Shown: in pieces, positions 1 through 8,441 of the stretch | Numbering within the stretch: the first letter of the stretch is position 1 | How the letters are laid out: each line of letters opens with the position of its first letter | IMG/VR virus record: IMGVR_UViG_3300010403_000001 | Span: 1 to 64,000 of that record | Length of the DNA: 64,000 nt | Strand: one strand, 5' to 3' | Origin: a virus | The notes under the pieces: generated by a model | Told to the model about the DNA's origin: nothing | What the model saw: the letters and a program-made list of their open reading frames with translations, nothing else | The model's database searches: none | Position numbers and translations under genes: made by a program

Positions 1-1239
1 CCGGCCGTATTGCTCCTGTAGGTCTGTAAGGTCCTGAATGGCTGCAGCGTGTGCATCAATGTTTGCCTGTGCTTCTCTGTGGGTTTTGTTTAATTCCCTG
101 AGCTCACGAGCTGCATCCTTTGATATCCGACTGAATTTATAAATCCCTACTCCAGCAAATGTTAATGCGGCAGCAAGTGCCAGGAAGGGTCCAACTACAG
201 GGATTGCCGCCAAACCAAATATAGTGAGACCGGCACCTCCAGCCACAGCCACAGCCGCAAGCGTTTTGATCGCTCCACCAAGGAATCCTGTCTCTGCTGC
301 GAATTTGACGATCTTGCTTCCCGTGGACGCCAGTGTATTAAACCATGAAGCCAGGAATTTACCTGATTGTTCCAGGGCTGGCGTTAGCGCTACAATCGCC
401 GCAGTGTAGTTCTTAGTCTTCTCTGCCTCTGGTTGCACAAAACCTTTTCCAAAGGCCGCCTTGGCGCTTTCTACGGCCTTCTCGTGGGCAGTTGAGACCG
501 CTTCCAGATCCCTGGCGTATGATGACATTCCTCCGCGAGATTCCTCCAAGGCCTTAGTGAGATTAGTGGCCATGTCGATCGAGGACGATCCTGCCTGGGC
601 CAGTCGATCCAGATGTTGAGCCGTCAGGCTGCTCACCAGTCCCATTTGCCGGAGTTGTTCAACGGCTCTGTTTATCGGTTCACCATTATGCAGAGCGGTA
701 TAGAAATCCCCGACAGCTGCTGCTGATTCTGCGATCCCATTACCTGATGCAGCGGCCGCATCACCAATGGTTCTAAGTGCACCGGTGCCGGCGAATGCGC
801 CCCGGGTTAACCCACGAAGATTCTTGTCGGCTTCCGCTACACTTTCAAATTTAAACGGTGTGCTGTTTGCGAAATTCAGCAGCTCGGCAACATGCCGCCT
901 GGCTTCTCTGGCACCTCCAACCAATGGGGTGAATACCCTTTGGAATCTCTGGATCTCTGATAATCGTTTTATTGCAGCATCAAGAGATCCGGTATCTTTA
1001 ACCAATGACCGTACAGCAGCACCGACAGCGGTAAATGTTCCTACCAGGGCTACGCGAATCAGAAGGAAATCTTTGGCTGTCTTTATTAGCGCCTTGAAAG
1101 CACTGTCGCCTTCTTTCATGCGCTTATTGAAATCCCCGGCAGTAAATGCTGCACCGAGTCCACCCATCAGTAGTCCACCGCCATATGCAAACTTCGCATT
1201 GGCCTTCAGGAATTGAGCGATAGCGTTACCTGCTGGCAT
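1..1239 (-). CDS. Tape measure protein, N-terminal part (cut by window edge)
   Basis: Reading leftward from an ATG at 1239 gives 413 open codons that run off the window. The product would set tail length and later help DNA pass into the cell. The sequence is rich in Ala and Gly, with hydrophobic stretches near residues 19-30, 58-75 and 320-350. A segment with NSTPFKFE about 125 residues in resembles the 'TPF' region common near the N-terminus of siphovirus tape-measure proteins. The start overlaps the preceding stop as TAATG, so translation is probably coupled to the 188-residue gene, the usual place for a tail-assembly chaperone. The C-terminal part, including any lytic domain, is not visible. 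Confidence 0.85.
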   Translation of the reverse strand, partial: MPAGNAIAQFLKANAKFAYGGGLLMGGLGAAFTAGDFNKRMKEGDSAFKALIKTAKDFLLIRVALVGTFTAVGAAVRSLVKDTGSLDAAIKRLSEIQRFQRVFTPLVGGAREARRHVAELLNFANSTPFKFESVAEADKNLRGLTRGAFAGTGALRTIGDAAAASGNGIAESAAAVGDFYTALHNGEPINRAVEQLRQMGLVSSLTAQHLDRLAQAGSSSIDMATNLTKALEESRGGMSSYARDLEAVSTAHEKAVESAKAAFGKGFVQPEAEKTKNYTAAIVALTPALEQSGKFLASWFNTLASTGSKIVKFAAETGFLGGAIKTLAAVAVAGGAGLTIFGLAAIPVVGPFLALAAALTFAGVGIYKFSRISKDAARELRELNKTHREAQANIDAHAAAIQDLTDLQEQYGR

Positions 1240-1805
1240 TATTTAACCCCTGCGGCTTTCAATTCTTCCTGGAACTTGCGTCCCTCTTCATCCAGGAAAT
1301 CGAGTCGCTCTCCCTGTAATTCCAGAAACATGGCTTCTGCGATGTAAGTCTCCCCTATTGGCATATCCCATATCATGGTCACTGGAAGATTAGCCCCACG
1401 GGCTGCACGATGTGCAACTACCACCACGGGCGGCGCTGGAGTGGTAGGCATTCCAACGTAACGCGGTCCTTTGAAATCCACCTGCTGGATCGTATACTCC
1501 GGACGATTCAAGTAGTCCCCTACGTATATCATAAAACGAGCTACAGCCCTCTCTAGTCCCTTTAGTGTCAGAAGGAGTGGGAATACTGGTCGCTTGACTC
1601 GGCTTTGCCGATACCGAAGGCAACAAATTCCAACTGCTGTCTTCAGATCAAAGAGCGTTATCTCTCCATTAGTTACAAATGGGGAGTCGATAGTCTGAAG
1701 TAACAGTAAGTGCCAGAGAGAGAATGGCTTGAGGGTTCGACCGAAGATCCTGTGTCGAATCTCGTTGTCGATATACGCCGCAGCAAATACACGATCCAGT
1801 GCCAC
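1239..1805 (-). CDS. Putative tail assembly chaperone
   Basis: 188 residues, placed directly before the tape measure and after the tail-tube candidate, which is where siphoviruses keep the chaperone (lambda gpG/gpT). No family motif is obvious. The protein has a mixed N-terminal half and an acidic C-terminal helix ending near FLDEEGRKFQEELK. I saw no slippery heptamer producing a longer frameshifted form, but did not test this exhaustively. The function rests on position only. Confidence 0.5.
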   Translation of the reverse strand: MALDRVFAAAYIDNEIRHRIFGRTLKPFSLWHLLLLQTIDSPFVTNGEITLFDLKTAVGICCLRYRQSRVKRPVFPLLLTLKGLERAVARFMIYVGDYLNRPEYTIQQVDFKGPRYVGMPTTPAPPVVVVAHRAARGANLPVTMIWDMPIGETYIAEAMFLELQGERLDFLDEEGRKFQEELKAAGVK

Positions 1806-1833
1806 GGCTAATTCAGGGCTAATGTCAACCCTG

Positions 1834-2202
1834 TTAGCTTGTGATCAGTGCGTAACTTTCAGCTTCAAGAGTGACCTCGTTGAATTCACCCTTACGCTTC
1901 GGCTGACTGACATTCCTTACGATATAGAATCGTGTGAGGAATGTGAATGATGCTGAAATAGAAGCTGGGTCAAATCCGGTGATAATATATCCACCGAATG
2001 TGGCTGTGATTTTACGTTTATCAGGCTTGGTCGTAACCACCGACTCGGTTACGCCTTCACCATCCTGGGCTTGTGCAAAGGTTTCAGCTTCGTATCGAAG
2101 CTCAGCCGATCGAGCGACAAAACCAGTGATAGTCGGAGCATCCGAAGATGAGAATCCGAACAGATAACTTTGACCGAACTGATTGCTATTTACGAGTGGC
2201 AT
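1834..2202 (-). CDS. Putative tail tube protein
   Basis: 122 residues, beta-rich, with alternating hydrophobic positions and a segment TESVVTTKPDKRKITATFGG typical of tail-tube or baseplate-hub folds in which a long beta-hairpin follows an acidic loop. Its place just before the chaperone and tape measure fits a major tail protein. It is shorter than the usual 150-250 residues, so one of the neighbouring beta-proteins could be the tube instead. Confidence 0.45.
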   Translation of the reverse strand: MPLVNSNQFGQSYLFGFSSSDAPTITGFVARSAELRYEAETFAQAQDGEGVTESVVTTKPDKRKITATFGGYIITGFDPASISASFTFLTRFYIVRNVSQPKRKGEFNEVTLEAESYALITS

Positions 2203-2208
2203 AATCTT

Positions 2209-2565
2209 TTATCCAGCTACGACCCATGCCTGGCATGGAGCCGTATCTGCCTTGGCGTAGACGGTTCCAGTTTCCGGCAATAGAAGAACACCTGCTCCAG
2301 GTGTGAGCTTCTGTGGGAATTTATCCAGTGTACCGACTGAATCGACGGTCAAAAAGTTCGTAGTGTCCAGATTGATCACCAGGAGTATGGAGGGATTCGT
2401 GAGTCCACCGACGTATAGTGTAGCAGCAGTGGTACTCCCAACCGTAACTTCCTCCCCAATAAATGTCGTTGAAGAAAGACTTGTGGTGAAACTTTTAGAA
2501 CCCGTTACGCTCTGACCACCCGAAGAAATCGTGCAGCTTACAGAGGAGTTGATCTCGTTTGCCAT
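2209..2565 (-). CDS. Virion-type beta-domain protein, paralog A
   Basis: 118 residues, predicted all-beta, no enzyme motif. It is a clear paralog of the next gene upstream (same length; shared MANEI start, NLDTTN/NMDTTN, FPQK and CxxWVVA end) and of the last 90 residues of the 325-residue protein. The shared core reads D-x-F-P-Q-[KR]-x-x-P-x-x-G-V-[LFY]-L. Position between tail terminator and tail tube suggests a virion surface or tail decoration role. A TTGACA box lies 20 nt before the ATG. Confidence 0.6.
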   Translation of the reverse strand: MANEINSSVSCTISSGGQSVTGSKSFTTSLSSTTFIGEEVTVGSTTAATLYVGGLTNPSILLVINLDTTNFLTVDSVGTLDKFPQKLTPGAGVLLLPETGTVYAKADTAPCQAWVVAG

Positions 2566-2589
2566 GTCACATTTAGTCTTGTCAACCGA

Positions 2590-2946
2590 TTACGCAGCGA
2601 CCACCCAGACACGACAGGATGCGGTATTTGCCTTGGCATAAATAGGCACAGCTTGTGGGAATAAAAACACCCCCTTGCCTGGCAGTATTTTCTGAGGGAA
2701 GTTCGCCATGCCACTATCATTGTCTACCTCAACGTAATTGGTAGTGTCCATATTCCGCACGAATAGGAATACTGGAGTCGAACCAATATCCCCGAGAAAG
2801 ATTGTTTCGGCCGCTGTGCCGATGAGCTGCTCGTTTCCAATGAACGCATTGTTGGAGGCATCGGAGGTTCCTGATATGGTTCCGGATGCCACCTGGCTGT
2901 TTATGGAGACGGATACGGTTATATTCGTTGTGATTTCGTTCGCCAT
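2590..2946 (-). CDS. Virion-type beta-domain protein, paralog B
   Basis: 118 residues, tandem duplicate of the neighbouring gene with the same D-x-F-P-Q-K core (NFPQKILPGKGVFLFP). It starts at an ATG 21 nt after a TTGATA box. No catalytic residues are seen. Both copies end in a cysteine followed by x-W-V-V-A. The family is unknown to me; a small beta-sandwich on the virion is the likeliest reading. Confidence 0.6.
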   Translation of the reverse strand: MANEITTNITVSVSINSQVASGTISGTSDASNNAFIGNEQLIGTAAETIFLGDIGSTPVFLFVRNMDTTNYVEVDNDSGMANFPQKILPGKGVFLFPQAVPIYAKANTASCRVWVVAA

Positions 2947-2963
2947 TATCTACCAAATCAATA

Positions 2964-3941
2964 TCAACTCACAGAGGCTGATCCGCCGGCAATGATTTGA
3001 ACATCTGAGACACCCGTAGACCGAATGTAAAATGTTCCTGGCGTACTCGGTGTAAGATACACACCAGACTTGGGTGGTATCCTCTGCGGGAATTGATCAA
3101 AACTGGCAGATGAATCTACCTCTACGAATTCGACATCATCGAGATTGTTCACGAACACAATACTATTAGCTTCACTGACAGTGATTGTTATTGGGGTCGT
3201 GGACACCGATTCTTCGGTGGTGAAATAATTTCCTCTCCGTGCAAGGGTTATAACGCCACCACTGAGTTCCTGCAGGGCGGATTTTATCCTTACCCAGATC
3301 TCTGACCAAAACATCGACCATCCATTCAGTAATGTTCCATGAAAACTGAGAGTTGATGTCATGGTAACGAAGAAATTACCGAAGAGGTCGCTAACAAAAT
3401 CAGCAACAAATGATAATGCAGCCGTGACAGTTTTGTAGATCGCATTCGCTAGGTTTCCAGAAAACGATATTGCGGCCGTTAGAATCCTGTTAGCTGCGTA
3501 GGATGATAATAATGTCCCCACAGACGATAATGTCGCCAGCATTAATCGTGGCGATGATTTGGTGTTAGCGGCGTGGAAAGACAGGGTGCTGTAGAATTCA
3601 ATGATCCATGTCAGGATCAGTGCGAACAGGTATGCAAACGAAGTGGAGAACGATAATCTCGGGGCGGTACTATCCTCGAATGTTTTAATGTAAATGTTCC
3701 TGTAGACCGTTGCCCCAACATCCCAGACGATCGCCTGTATTGGCTGGAGTAATTTCGGATGTTCGAGACTCGATCCGCTATCTAGATTATCTTCCGCAGA
3801 ATTGGATTCGAAGAAATCATCGTACGGCTGTGGACCCGTGGCGGCATCGAAATTCGCGGCAGAAAACGGATCTTCTAAATTGTCATCTCCATAATCGGCA
3901 ATGACGTTGTAACCTGTAGACGCATCTATTAAAGCAGCCAT
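2964..3941 (-). CDS. Virion protein with C-terminal copy of the beta-domain
   Basis: 325 residues. Residues 1-60 are acidic and low-complexity. The middle (about 75-225) holds several hydrophobic, Ala/Ser/Thr-rich segments that could pack as helices or cross a membrane. The last 90 residues repeat the domain of the two 118-residue proteins (FDQFPQRIPPKSGVYLTP). The start abuts the stop of the 589-residue gene. A fusion of an anchoring region to a shared surface domain is inferred. Confidence 0.55.
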   Translation of the reverse strand: MAALIDASTGYNVIADYGDDNLEDPFSAANFDAATGPQPYDDFFESNSAEDNLDSGSSLEHPKLLQPIQAIVWDVGATVYRNIYIKTFEDSTAPRLSFSTSFAYLFALILTWIIEFYSTLSFHAANTKSSPRLMLATLSSVGTLLSSYAANRILTAAISFSGNLANAIYKTVTAALSFVADFVSDLFGNFFVTMTSTLSFHGTLLNGWSMFWSEIWVRIKSALQELSGGVITLARRGNYFTTEESVSTTPITITVSEANSIVFVNNLDDVEFVEVDSSASFDQFPQRIPPKSGVYLTPSTPGTFYIRSTGVSDVQIIAGGSASVS

Positions 3942-5711
3942 TTAGGTTGCTCTGGTGAATATGATCATGGATTCGGAACCAGTACTTCCGAAGAATTGCG
4001 TGGTTGCGCCTGGACTAACTGCCGTCCAGGTATTCCCGGCGATCGTCATTGTATCCCCAATTGATACCGTTCCCCCAACCACAATCGCCAGCAGATCATT
4101 CTTCCAAAGTCCTTTGGCGTATCCCCAGTTGTTAGCTCCTGAGTTTCCGGCAGCGCGACCCGGTGTATGGGCCACAAATACTCTGGCAGCATGAACTTTT
4201 CCGCTTGCCCAAAAATCCTGTTGTGCGGAAGCGTTAGTAGTGAAGCGTTCAAGGGTAGCTGTAGTCCATGGTCTGCATGTGCAAGAAAATGCTGTAGTTG
4301 AAATAGACACCGTAACTCCCATTGCTCTGGTCATGCTAGATCCGTTTGCAGCTGACGTTGTATTCTGTATACACGCGAGCGGAAAGTCGGTCAGATTGGT
4401 TACAAATGAATCCAGAAGCATAGCAGAGAAGCATTTCTCTGCTGCCCCAACTCTTGTTGCAATCCATACTAGATTGGGTGTTAACTTGATCCAGTAGCTA
4501 AATGAGGACGTGGTAAGACTTTGATGGGTTTGTTGAGCCCGATTATTGTTAGTGACTGCAGCTACACTTCCTATGGCTCCTCCATAAGGACCCAGTGTCG
4601 GACTCGCTGACCAGTCGATTTGATCTGGAGTCAATGTAGTCGTAGCTACTGCTCCCCTACGGAATAATTCATTACCATCGTAATCTTCGAAGGCGTTAAA
4701 AGAAGAATTTACCGCACCATCAGGAGAGGGGATTTCAATAACAAAATACCAGTCTTTGCCAAGATCGTTGGCATTTGTAATTGAGGTAGAAGCTGTTGTT
4801 CTTTGAAATTCAAATCCAATAGCGGCCCAAGATGTAATCGTTCCACTATTTGTAAATTGAGGCGTAAGATCAATATCGGCGTTATGTGTGTTTGGTCGCC
4901 ACTCTCCACGAGCATGAACTAATGGAGTTGTATAAGTATTATCTGCGGATAATGAAGTCCATCCATTTTTAAGAGTATAAGCAGCTCCGCCAGCCTCCGC
5001 CGCATAGGCAACCTGAATACTTTGAGCGCCAAGCATAGTAGCAAAAGTAGTTGAATGCGTGAGAGACGATGTGCCATTACCGCCATTAACAGCGATTCCA
5101 ATTTTAGTAGCACCTGTTCCATCAACTCCGTCTGCGCCAAGTGTAAGATCACAACCATCCCATTGATCAACAATAACCAAACATCCTGTTTGGGTAACGC
5201 CACTAAAATCTACCGTAAGGGTTGTTCCCGTTGGGGCTGAAGCACTTGATTTACCAATCCAAAGAGTAGTTTTAACATCTCCTGTTCCACCAATGGCTCC
5301 CGCTTGAGATTTAATTTTAGTGAAGGTGGGGGCATTTGAACCATTAAGCGTTACTGTAGCTGGATCGTCAGGAGTTCCTGTTGTCTTGGTATTCGCAACA
5401 AAAACAGTAATAAATCTACTAGCAGATGGAACAGTAATGGTAAAGGCATATGAAGTTGCATCGGAAGACGATTGCTGCGCGCTTGCTAAAGCTTCCTGTT
5501 TGGCTCGATTGTAAAGATTTGTTGCCCCTCTACAACGAAATACATCTAATGAATAAGAAGTTGAGCCAGACTGACCAGCACTGGTTCCAGCTGGAATATT
5601 CTTTACAAAGCCCCAATTAGCAACGCCTGAAGTCCCAACGAGGGCCTGTAGTTTGGCAGATAATGCTGCCCATGGTGTTGCGCTAGTAATCGTTCCTGTA
5701 TCCCATGCCAT
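3942..5711 (-). CDS. Large beta-rich virion protein, possible tail fibre or decoration
   Basis: 589 residues, very rich in Thr, Ser, Gly and Ala with few charges, as in fibre, adhesin or Ig-type virion proteins. The phrases VANWGFVKNIPAGTS near the N-terminus and NSGANNWGYAKGLWKND near the C-terminus look like the two ends of one repeated module, suggesting internal duplication. Bases about 4730-5540 are visibly more A/T-rich than the rest of the gene, so the central domain may have been acquired separately. It lies between the tail terminator and the beta-domain genes. Function unproven. Confidence 0.5.
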   Translation of the reverse strand: MAWDTGTITSATPWAALSAKLQALVGTSGVANWGFVKNIPAGTSAGQSGSTSYSLDVFRCRGATNLYNRAKQEALASAQQSSSDATSYAFTITVPSASRFITVFVANTKTTGTPDDPATVTLNGSNAPTFTKIKSQAGAIGGTGDVKTTLWIGKSSASAPTGTTLTVDFSGVTQTGCLVIVDQWDGCDLTLGADGVDGTGATKIGIAVNGGNGTSSLTHSTTFATMLGAQSIQVAYAAEAGGAAYTLKNGWTSLSADNTYTTPLVHARGEWRPNTHNADIDLTPQFTNSGTITSWAAIGFEFQRTTASTSITNANDLGKDWYFVIEIPSPDGAVNSSFNAFEDYDGNELFRRGAVATTTLTPDQIDWSASPTLGPYGGAIGSVAAVTNNNRAQQTHQSLTTSSFSYWIKLTPNLVWIATRVGAAEKCFSAMLLDSFVTNLTDFPLACIQNTTSAANGSSMTRAMGVTVSISTTAFSCTCRPWTTATLERFTTNASAQQDFWASGKVHAARVFVAHTPGRAAGNSGANNWGYAKGLWKNDLLAIVVGGTVSIGDTMTIAGNTWTAVSPGATTQFFGSTGSESMIIFTRAT

Positions 5712-5713
5712 AA

Positions 5714-6142
5714 TTAATCAAATTCTGTTACGCCCATGGTAAACGATATAGTGTCACCATGCGCTTGCCGGTCACTGTCACTGAATTCATCCATAGTGGA
5801 GATATCCAGTCCGTGAACAATAAGACTATGGATTGGATCAGCACCATTGGTGATGGTCAACATGGCATTATAGATCTGCTGAACCGTATCAGATTGATCT
5901 GCCACGTCATCCTTGGTCTCCCTGGATACCCAAACAACAGTCCCAGTGAGCATGTAAGTTCTTTCGTAGCCGATTGTTTTCTCGGCATTATCGATCCAGA
6001 TGGCACCGAATGGTGGACGGGGCAATGTTACCCCTCCGTCGTCGTCCCCGCCTTTGGATGGATAGAATGATAGATCCGGAAGAAGTTCTGCCAGTAATCC
6101 TACGAGGCAGAGCTCGGCTTTTCGTTTGACTTCAAAGGCCAT
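5714..6142 (-). CDS. Putative tail terminator / minor tail protein
   Basis: 142 residues after the head-tail connector gene, matching the lambda order FII-U. Small alpha/beta protein with PPFGAIWIDN early and an acidic C-terminus, features compatible with tail-terminator proteins that cap the tail tube. The call depends on length and position; no diagnostic motif is visible. Confidence 0.45.
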   Translation of the reverse strand: MAFEVKRKAELCLVGLLAELLPDLSFYPSKGGDDDGGVTLPRPPFGAIWIDNAEKTIGYERTYMLTGTVVWVSRETKDDVADQSDTVQQIYNAMLTITNGADPIHSLIVHGLDISTMDEFSDSDRQAHGDTISFTMGVTEFD

Positions 6143-6282
6143 AGTTTCTCCAGTGTCTTTTGCCAGTCAGCTTCAGCTTGGTCTTTACGTTTTTCCAGTT
6201 CACGATCATGTAACAGGTCAGAAACCTTATTGATCATTTCCACACATCGATCTGTGGGGAACTGCATATTAGAGTCCGACAA
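6100..6282 (-). CDS. Small unknown protein between connector genes
   Basis: 60 residues, charged, helical. The start is a TTG preceded by AGGAGG with 7 nt spacing, a strong ribosome site lying inside the upstream gene, so I prefer it to the internal ATG at 6237 (44 residues) that would give an ATGA overlap. It overlaps both neighbours. It could be a small connector or an assembly factor; nothing identifies it. Confidence 0.5.
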   Translation of the reverse strand: MSDSNMQFPTDRCVEMINKVSDLLHDRELEKRKDQAEADWQKTLEKLWPLKSNEKPSSAS

Positions 6283-6563
6283 TCGTCTCCCTCCTGTTCG
6301 ATAGTAAGCACCGTGAAATCCTGGCCACGGGCAGTGATGATATCATCCTGCGCAACCGCACTTAAATCAAACACTTCTTTCCTGACGTATATCGTGGTGT
6401 TTACATCCTGGTATACGCCACCCTTCATAACCCTCGTAGAATCCGACTCATGATCGATAGCGATCGCTGGATATGTAACCCCTTTAAATATCCAGTCTTC
6501 AGTAAACGCCGCTTCCATGGACGGTAATGCGCCATTGAAAGCGTCAAAAAACTCCGTAGCCAT
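6234..6563 (-). CDS. Putative head-tail connector (FII-like)
   Basis: 109 residues starting MATEFFDAFNGALPSMEAAF. Size and position (directly after the capsid gene in transcription order and before the tail terminator) match lambda gpFII-type head-tail joining proteins. The C-terminal half is beta-rich and ends in QIDVWK. I use the ATG at 6563; a TTG one codon earlier is possible. A TTGATA box starts 22 nt upstream. Confidence 0.5.
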   Translation of the reverse strand: MATEFFDAFNGALPSMEAAFTEDWIFKGVTYPAIAIDHESDSTRVMKGGVYQDVNTTIYVRKEVFDLSAVAQDDIITARGQDFTVLTIEQEGDDCRTLICSSPQIDVWK

Positions 6564-6587
6564 CAAACAACAAACCAGATATCAACC

Positions 6588-6779
6588 ATGAAGCAAACCA
6601 TCAATAAAGAAAGAGAGAAGCAAGGCATTGATGCCATTATGTTCCTGCAAAAGAAATTCTTCAAGAAAGGAGCATGGGACAGGCCATGGGCCCGGAAGGG
6701 ATGGCGTAGTATGTCGCAACATGAACAGGACTTCCTTATGAAGTTTTACAAAGCAGCAGCTAACGGGAAAATCAAATGA
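6588..6779 (+). CDS. Small basic protein, first of a rightward pair
   Basis: 63 residues, Lys/Arg/Trp-rich, probably helical. It lies in a rightward cassette between head-tail connector and capsid genes. The stop overlaps the next start as ATGA. No homology recognised; it may be a host-takeover factor expressed apart from the morphogenesis genes. Confidence 0.5.
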   Translation: MKQTINKEREKQGIDAIMFLQKKFFKKGAWDRPWARKGWRSMSQHEQDFLMKFYKAAANGKIK

Positions 6780-6973
6780 CATCAAAAGAACGAAAAAAGA
6801 TCAGGAAAAATATAACCAAAACAGGATTTTGGCGGGACTATAACTATGATCCTCCAACTTCAAATGATCCAGGGAATGGTATTTACACTGAGCAATGGGT
6901 ATCCAACTTAGACAATACAAGGATCACTATAGAATGGGATGAACGAACAGGTGAAGAAGAGGAAGATGAGTGA
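6776..6973 (+). CDS. Small acidic-tailed protein
   Basis: 65 residues with a basic N-terminus and a run of acidic residues at the end. It is coupled to the preceding gene by ATGA and followed at once by a strong hairpin. Function unknown. Confidence 0.5.
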   Translation: MTSKERKKIRKNITKTGFWRDYNYDPPTSNDPGNGIYTEQWVSNLDNTRITIEWDERTGEEEEDE

Positions 6974-6988
6974 GCTGTAAACACAAAA

Positions 6989-7015
6989 GGGCCGCATCAT
7001 TACGGATGCGGCCCC
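6989..7015. terminator. GC-rich hairpin between convergent genes
   Basis: GGGCCGCATC and GATGCGGCCC form a 10-bp stem with a short loop. Flanking AAACAC and GTGTTT can extend it. It separates the rightward pair from the capsid gene and may stop transcription in both directions, though no long U tract follows. Confidence 0.7.
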
Positions 7016-7043
7016 CTCGTGTTTGTTCTGTGCCTAATTAGTA

Positions 7044-8021
7044 TTACGCGTATTGAGTCGTGATCAGCTGGACGCAGTTGGGAGATACTGTTTTCAGTAC
7101 TCGGTTGCTGCGGATACGGAGCATATTGCCCCGACGCTTTTCATCGCGGTAGCTTTCTGAGGTGAACAAGCCGCCTGGCGAATCTGCATCCCACACGATC
7201 GTGCGGCCGACTCCACCATTCATGAAGTCTCCTTCAGCCCTGCGGACCAGTGCGATATAAGTGTTTGGCCACACTGGAACCACCGTGGTGGTGGGTGTAG
7301 CTTTTTTAAGTGAGGTGTCGTAGGATTTCTTAGCAATCAAGATTTCCTGCAACCCGAACACATTGGCGAACATCTGCTCAGTGATCTGGCTGCCACCCTG
7401 GTTTACGTTCAAGTAACCGTAAACGTAGGTTTGGAGTTTCTGTGACCGGCGAATTCTGTTCCACAGCGACAAGCTCATGACTGCAGTCGTTGGGACTTCT
7501 CCCAGGAAGGTCATGCGCTCGATTGCCGCATTCATATCCAGTGGAACATCAAACGTGGCGATGTTGGCTTCCGTGTAGGCTACGGTTGAGTTGGTAGCCG
7601 TGAAGGTTGAGGAATTGTAAAGGGTCGTTGCAATCTCAAGCTCGTAATCCAACATCAGTGAGTTCATCAACAGCTTGGAGGTGATAACCTCAGCGTCGAA
7701 GAAACTTTCCATCCGGCGAGCTACGACATCATCAACGCGCTCTTCCAAACCGAACTCTTCGGTCTGGTAGCTGTCCCACTCGAATTTACGAGTGAGTTCG
7801 TTGTAGGTGCCGGTCTCATTTCGTTTGGTGGAGCCGTAGCCAGTTCCCGCTTTCAGGAGCTCTGCAGCACCGATACGGAATTTAGGATAACGACCTACTT
7901 CACGTCCACTGGGATAGGTTGGGTAAATCAGTTGTCCGATGTAGAGTTTTTCCTGGGCAACTGCTTCCATCAACACTGTGCTGATGTCTGCCCTTGGTAC
8001 ACTGTCAGTTGTATTAAACAT
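7044..8021 (-). CDS. Major capsid protein (lambda gpE-like)
   Basis: 325 residues, length and composition of HK97-fold capsid proteins of the lambda E type. It follows the decoration gene in the standard order. The first 12 residues, MFNTTDSVPRAD, are shared with the 1415-residue protein at 17518-21765. Tandem E-E-R-V-D-D-V and VWDADSPGGLF regions are typical of the capsid spine and C-terminal beta area. The leader contains a C-rich box (CCCCCAGAGC) just before the ATG. Confidence 0.85.
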   Translation of the reverse strand: MFNTTDSVPRADISTVLMEAVAQEKLYIGQLIYPTYPSGREVGRYPKFRIGAAELLKAGTGYGSTKRNETGTYNELTRKFEWDSYQTEEFGLEERVDDVVARRMESFFDAEVITSKLLMNSLMLDYELEIATTLYNSSTFTATNSTVAYTEANIATFDVPLDMNAAIERMTFLGEVPTTAVMSLSLWNRIRRSQKLQTYVYGYLNVNQGGSQITEQMFANVFGLQEILIAKKSYDTSLKKATPTTTVVPVWPNTYIALVRRAEGDFMNGGVGRTIVWDADSPGGLFTSESYRDEKRRGNMLRIRSNRVLKTVSPNCVQLITTQYA

Positions 8022-8039
8022 AAGCTCTGGGGGTATTTA

Positions 8040-8423
8040 TTATACGAAGATCACTCGGACAATTGCTCCGCTTGCAGCCGTAAAAGCGTCTACTGAGACT
8101 GCGACCACATTAGATCCACTGGGGACCAACATGCCTGCGTTCGCTGCATCCAACGCCAGGGTTGCACCTGCGGCCACTGCGGCACTCGATGCACCGATCA
8201 TTGCATAATGGACTCCGGAATACCGGCGATGAACGGCAATGGCTTTACCGAGGTAAACGCCATCCTCCTGCTTGGGCATGGCCCGGATCATGGTTCCGAT
8301 CATGACCGCGCCGTCGGATGAAGTTGCGATATCAGCTCCGGTCGAGGTCAGTTTAATGACCTTGTACTCCTGACCTGTCAGGTCGCCAGCTGCTTTAAGA
8401 CTGATTACATTATTGGTATTCAT
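8040..8423 (-). CDS. Capsid decoration protein (DUF2190-like)
   Basis: 127 residues, small beta-barrel-like protein rich in Ala/Gly/Val, ending in AIVRVIFV. Similar proteins lie between protease and capsid genes in many siphoviruses and are annotated DUF2190 or head stabilisation proteins. The start is preceded by TTCCCCCCAGAACAA, a leader sequence found at three other gene starts here in similar form. Confidence 0.7.
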   Translation of the reverse strand: MNTNNVISLKAAGDLTGQEYKVIKLTSTGADIATSSDGAVMIGTMIRAMPKQEDGVYLGKAIAVHRRYSGVHYAMIGASSAAVAAGATLALDAANAGMLVPSGSNVVAVSVDAFTAASGAIVRVIFV

Positions 8424-8441
8424 TTGTTCTGGGGGGAATCA

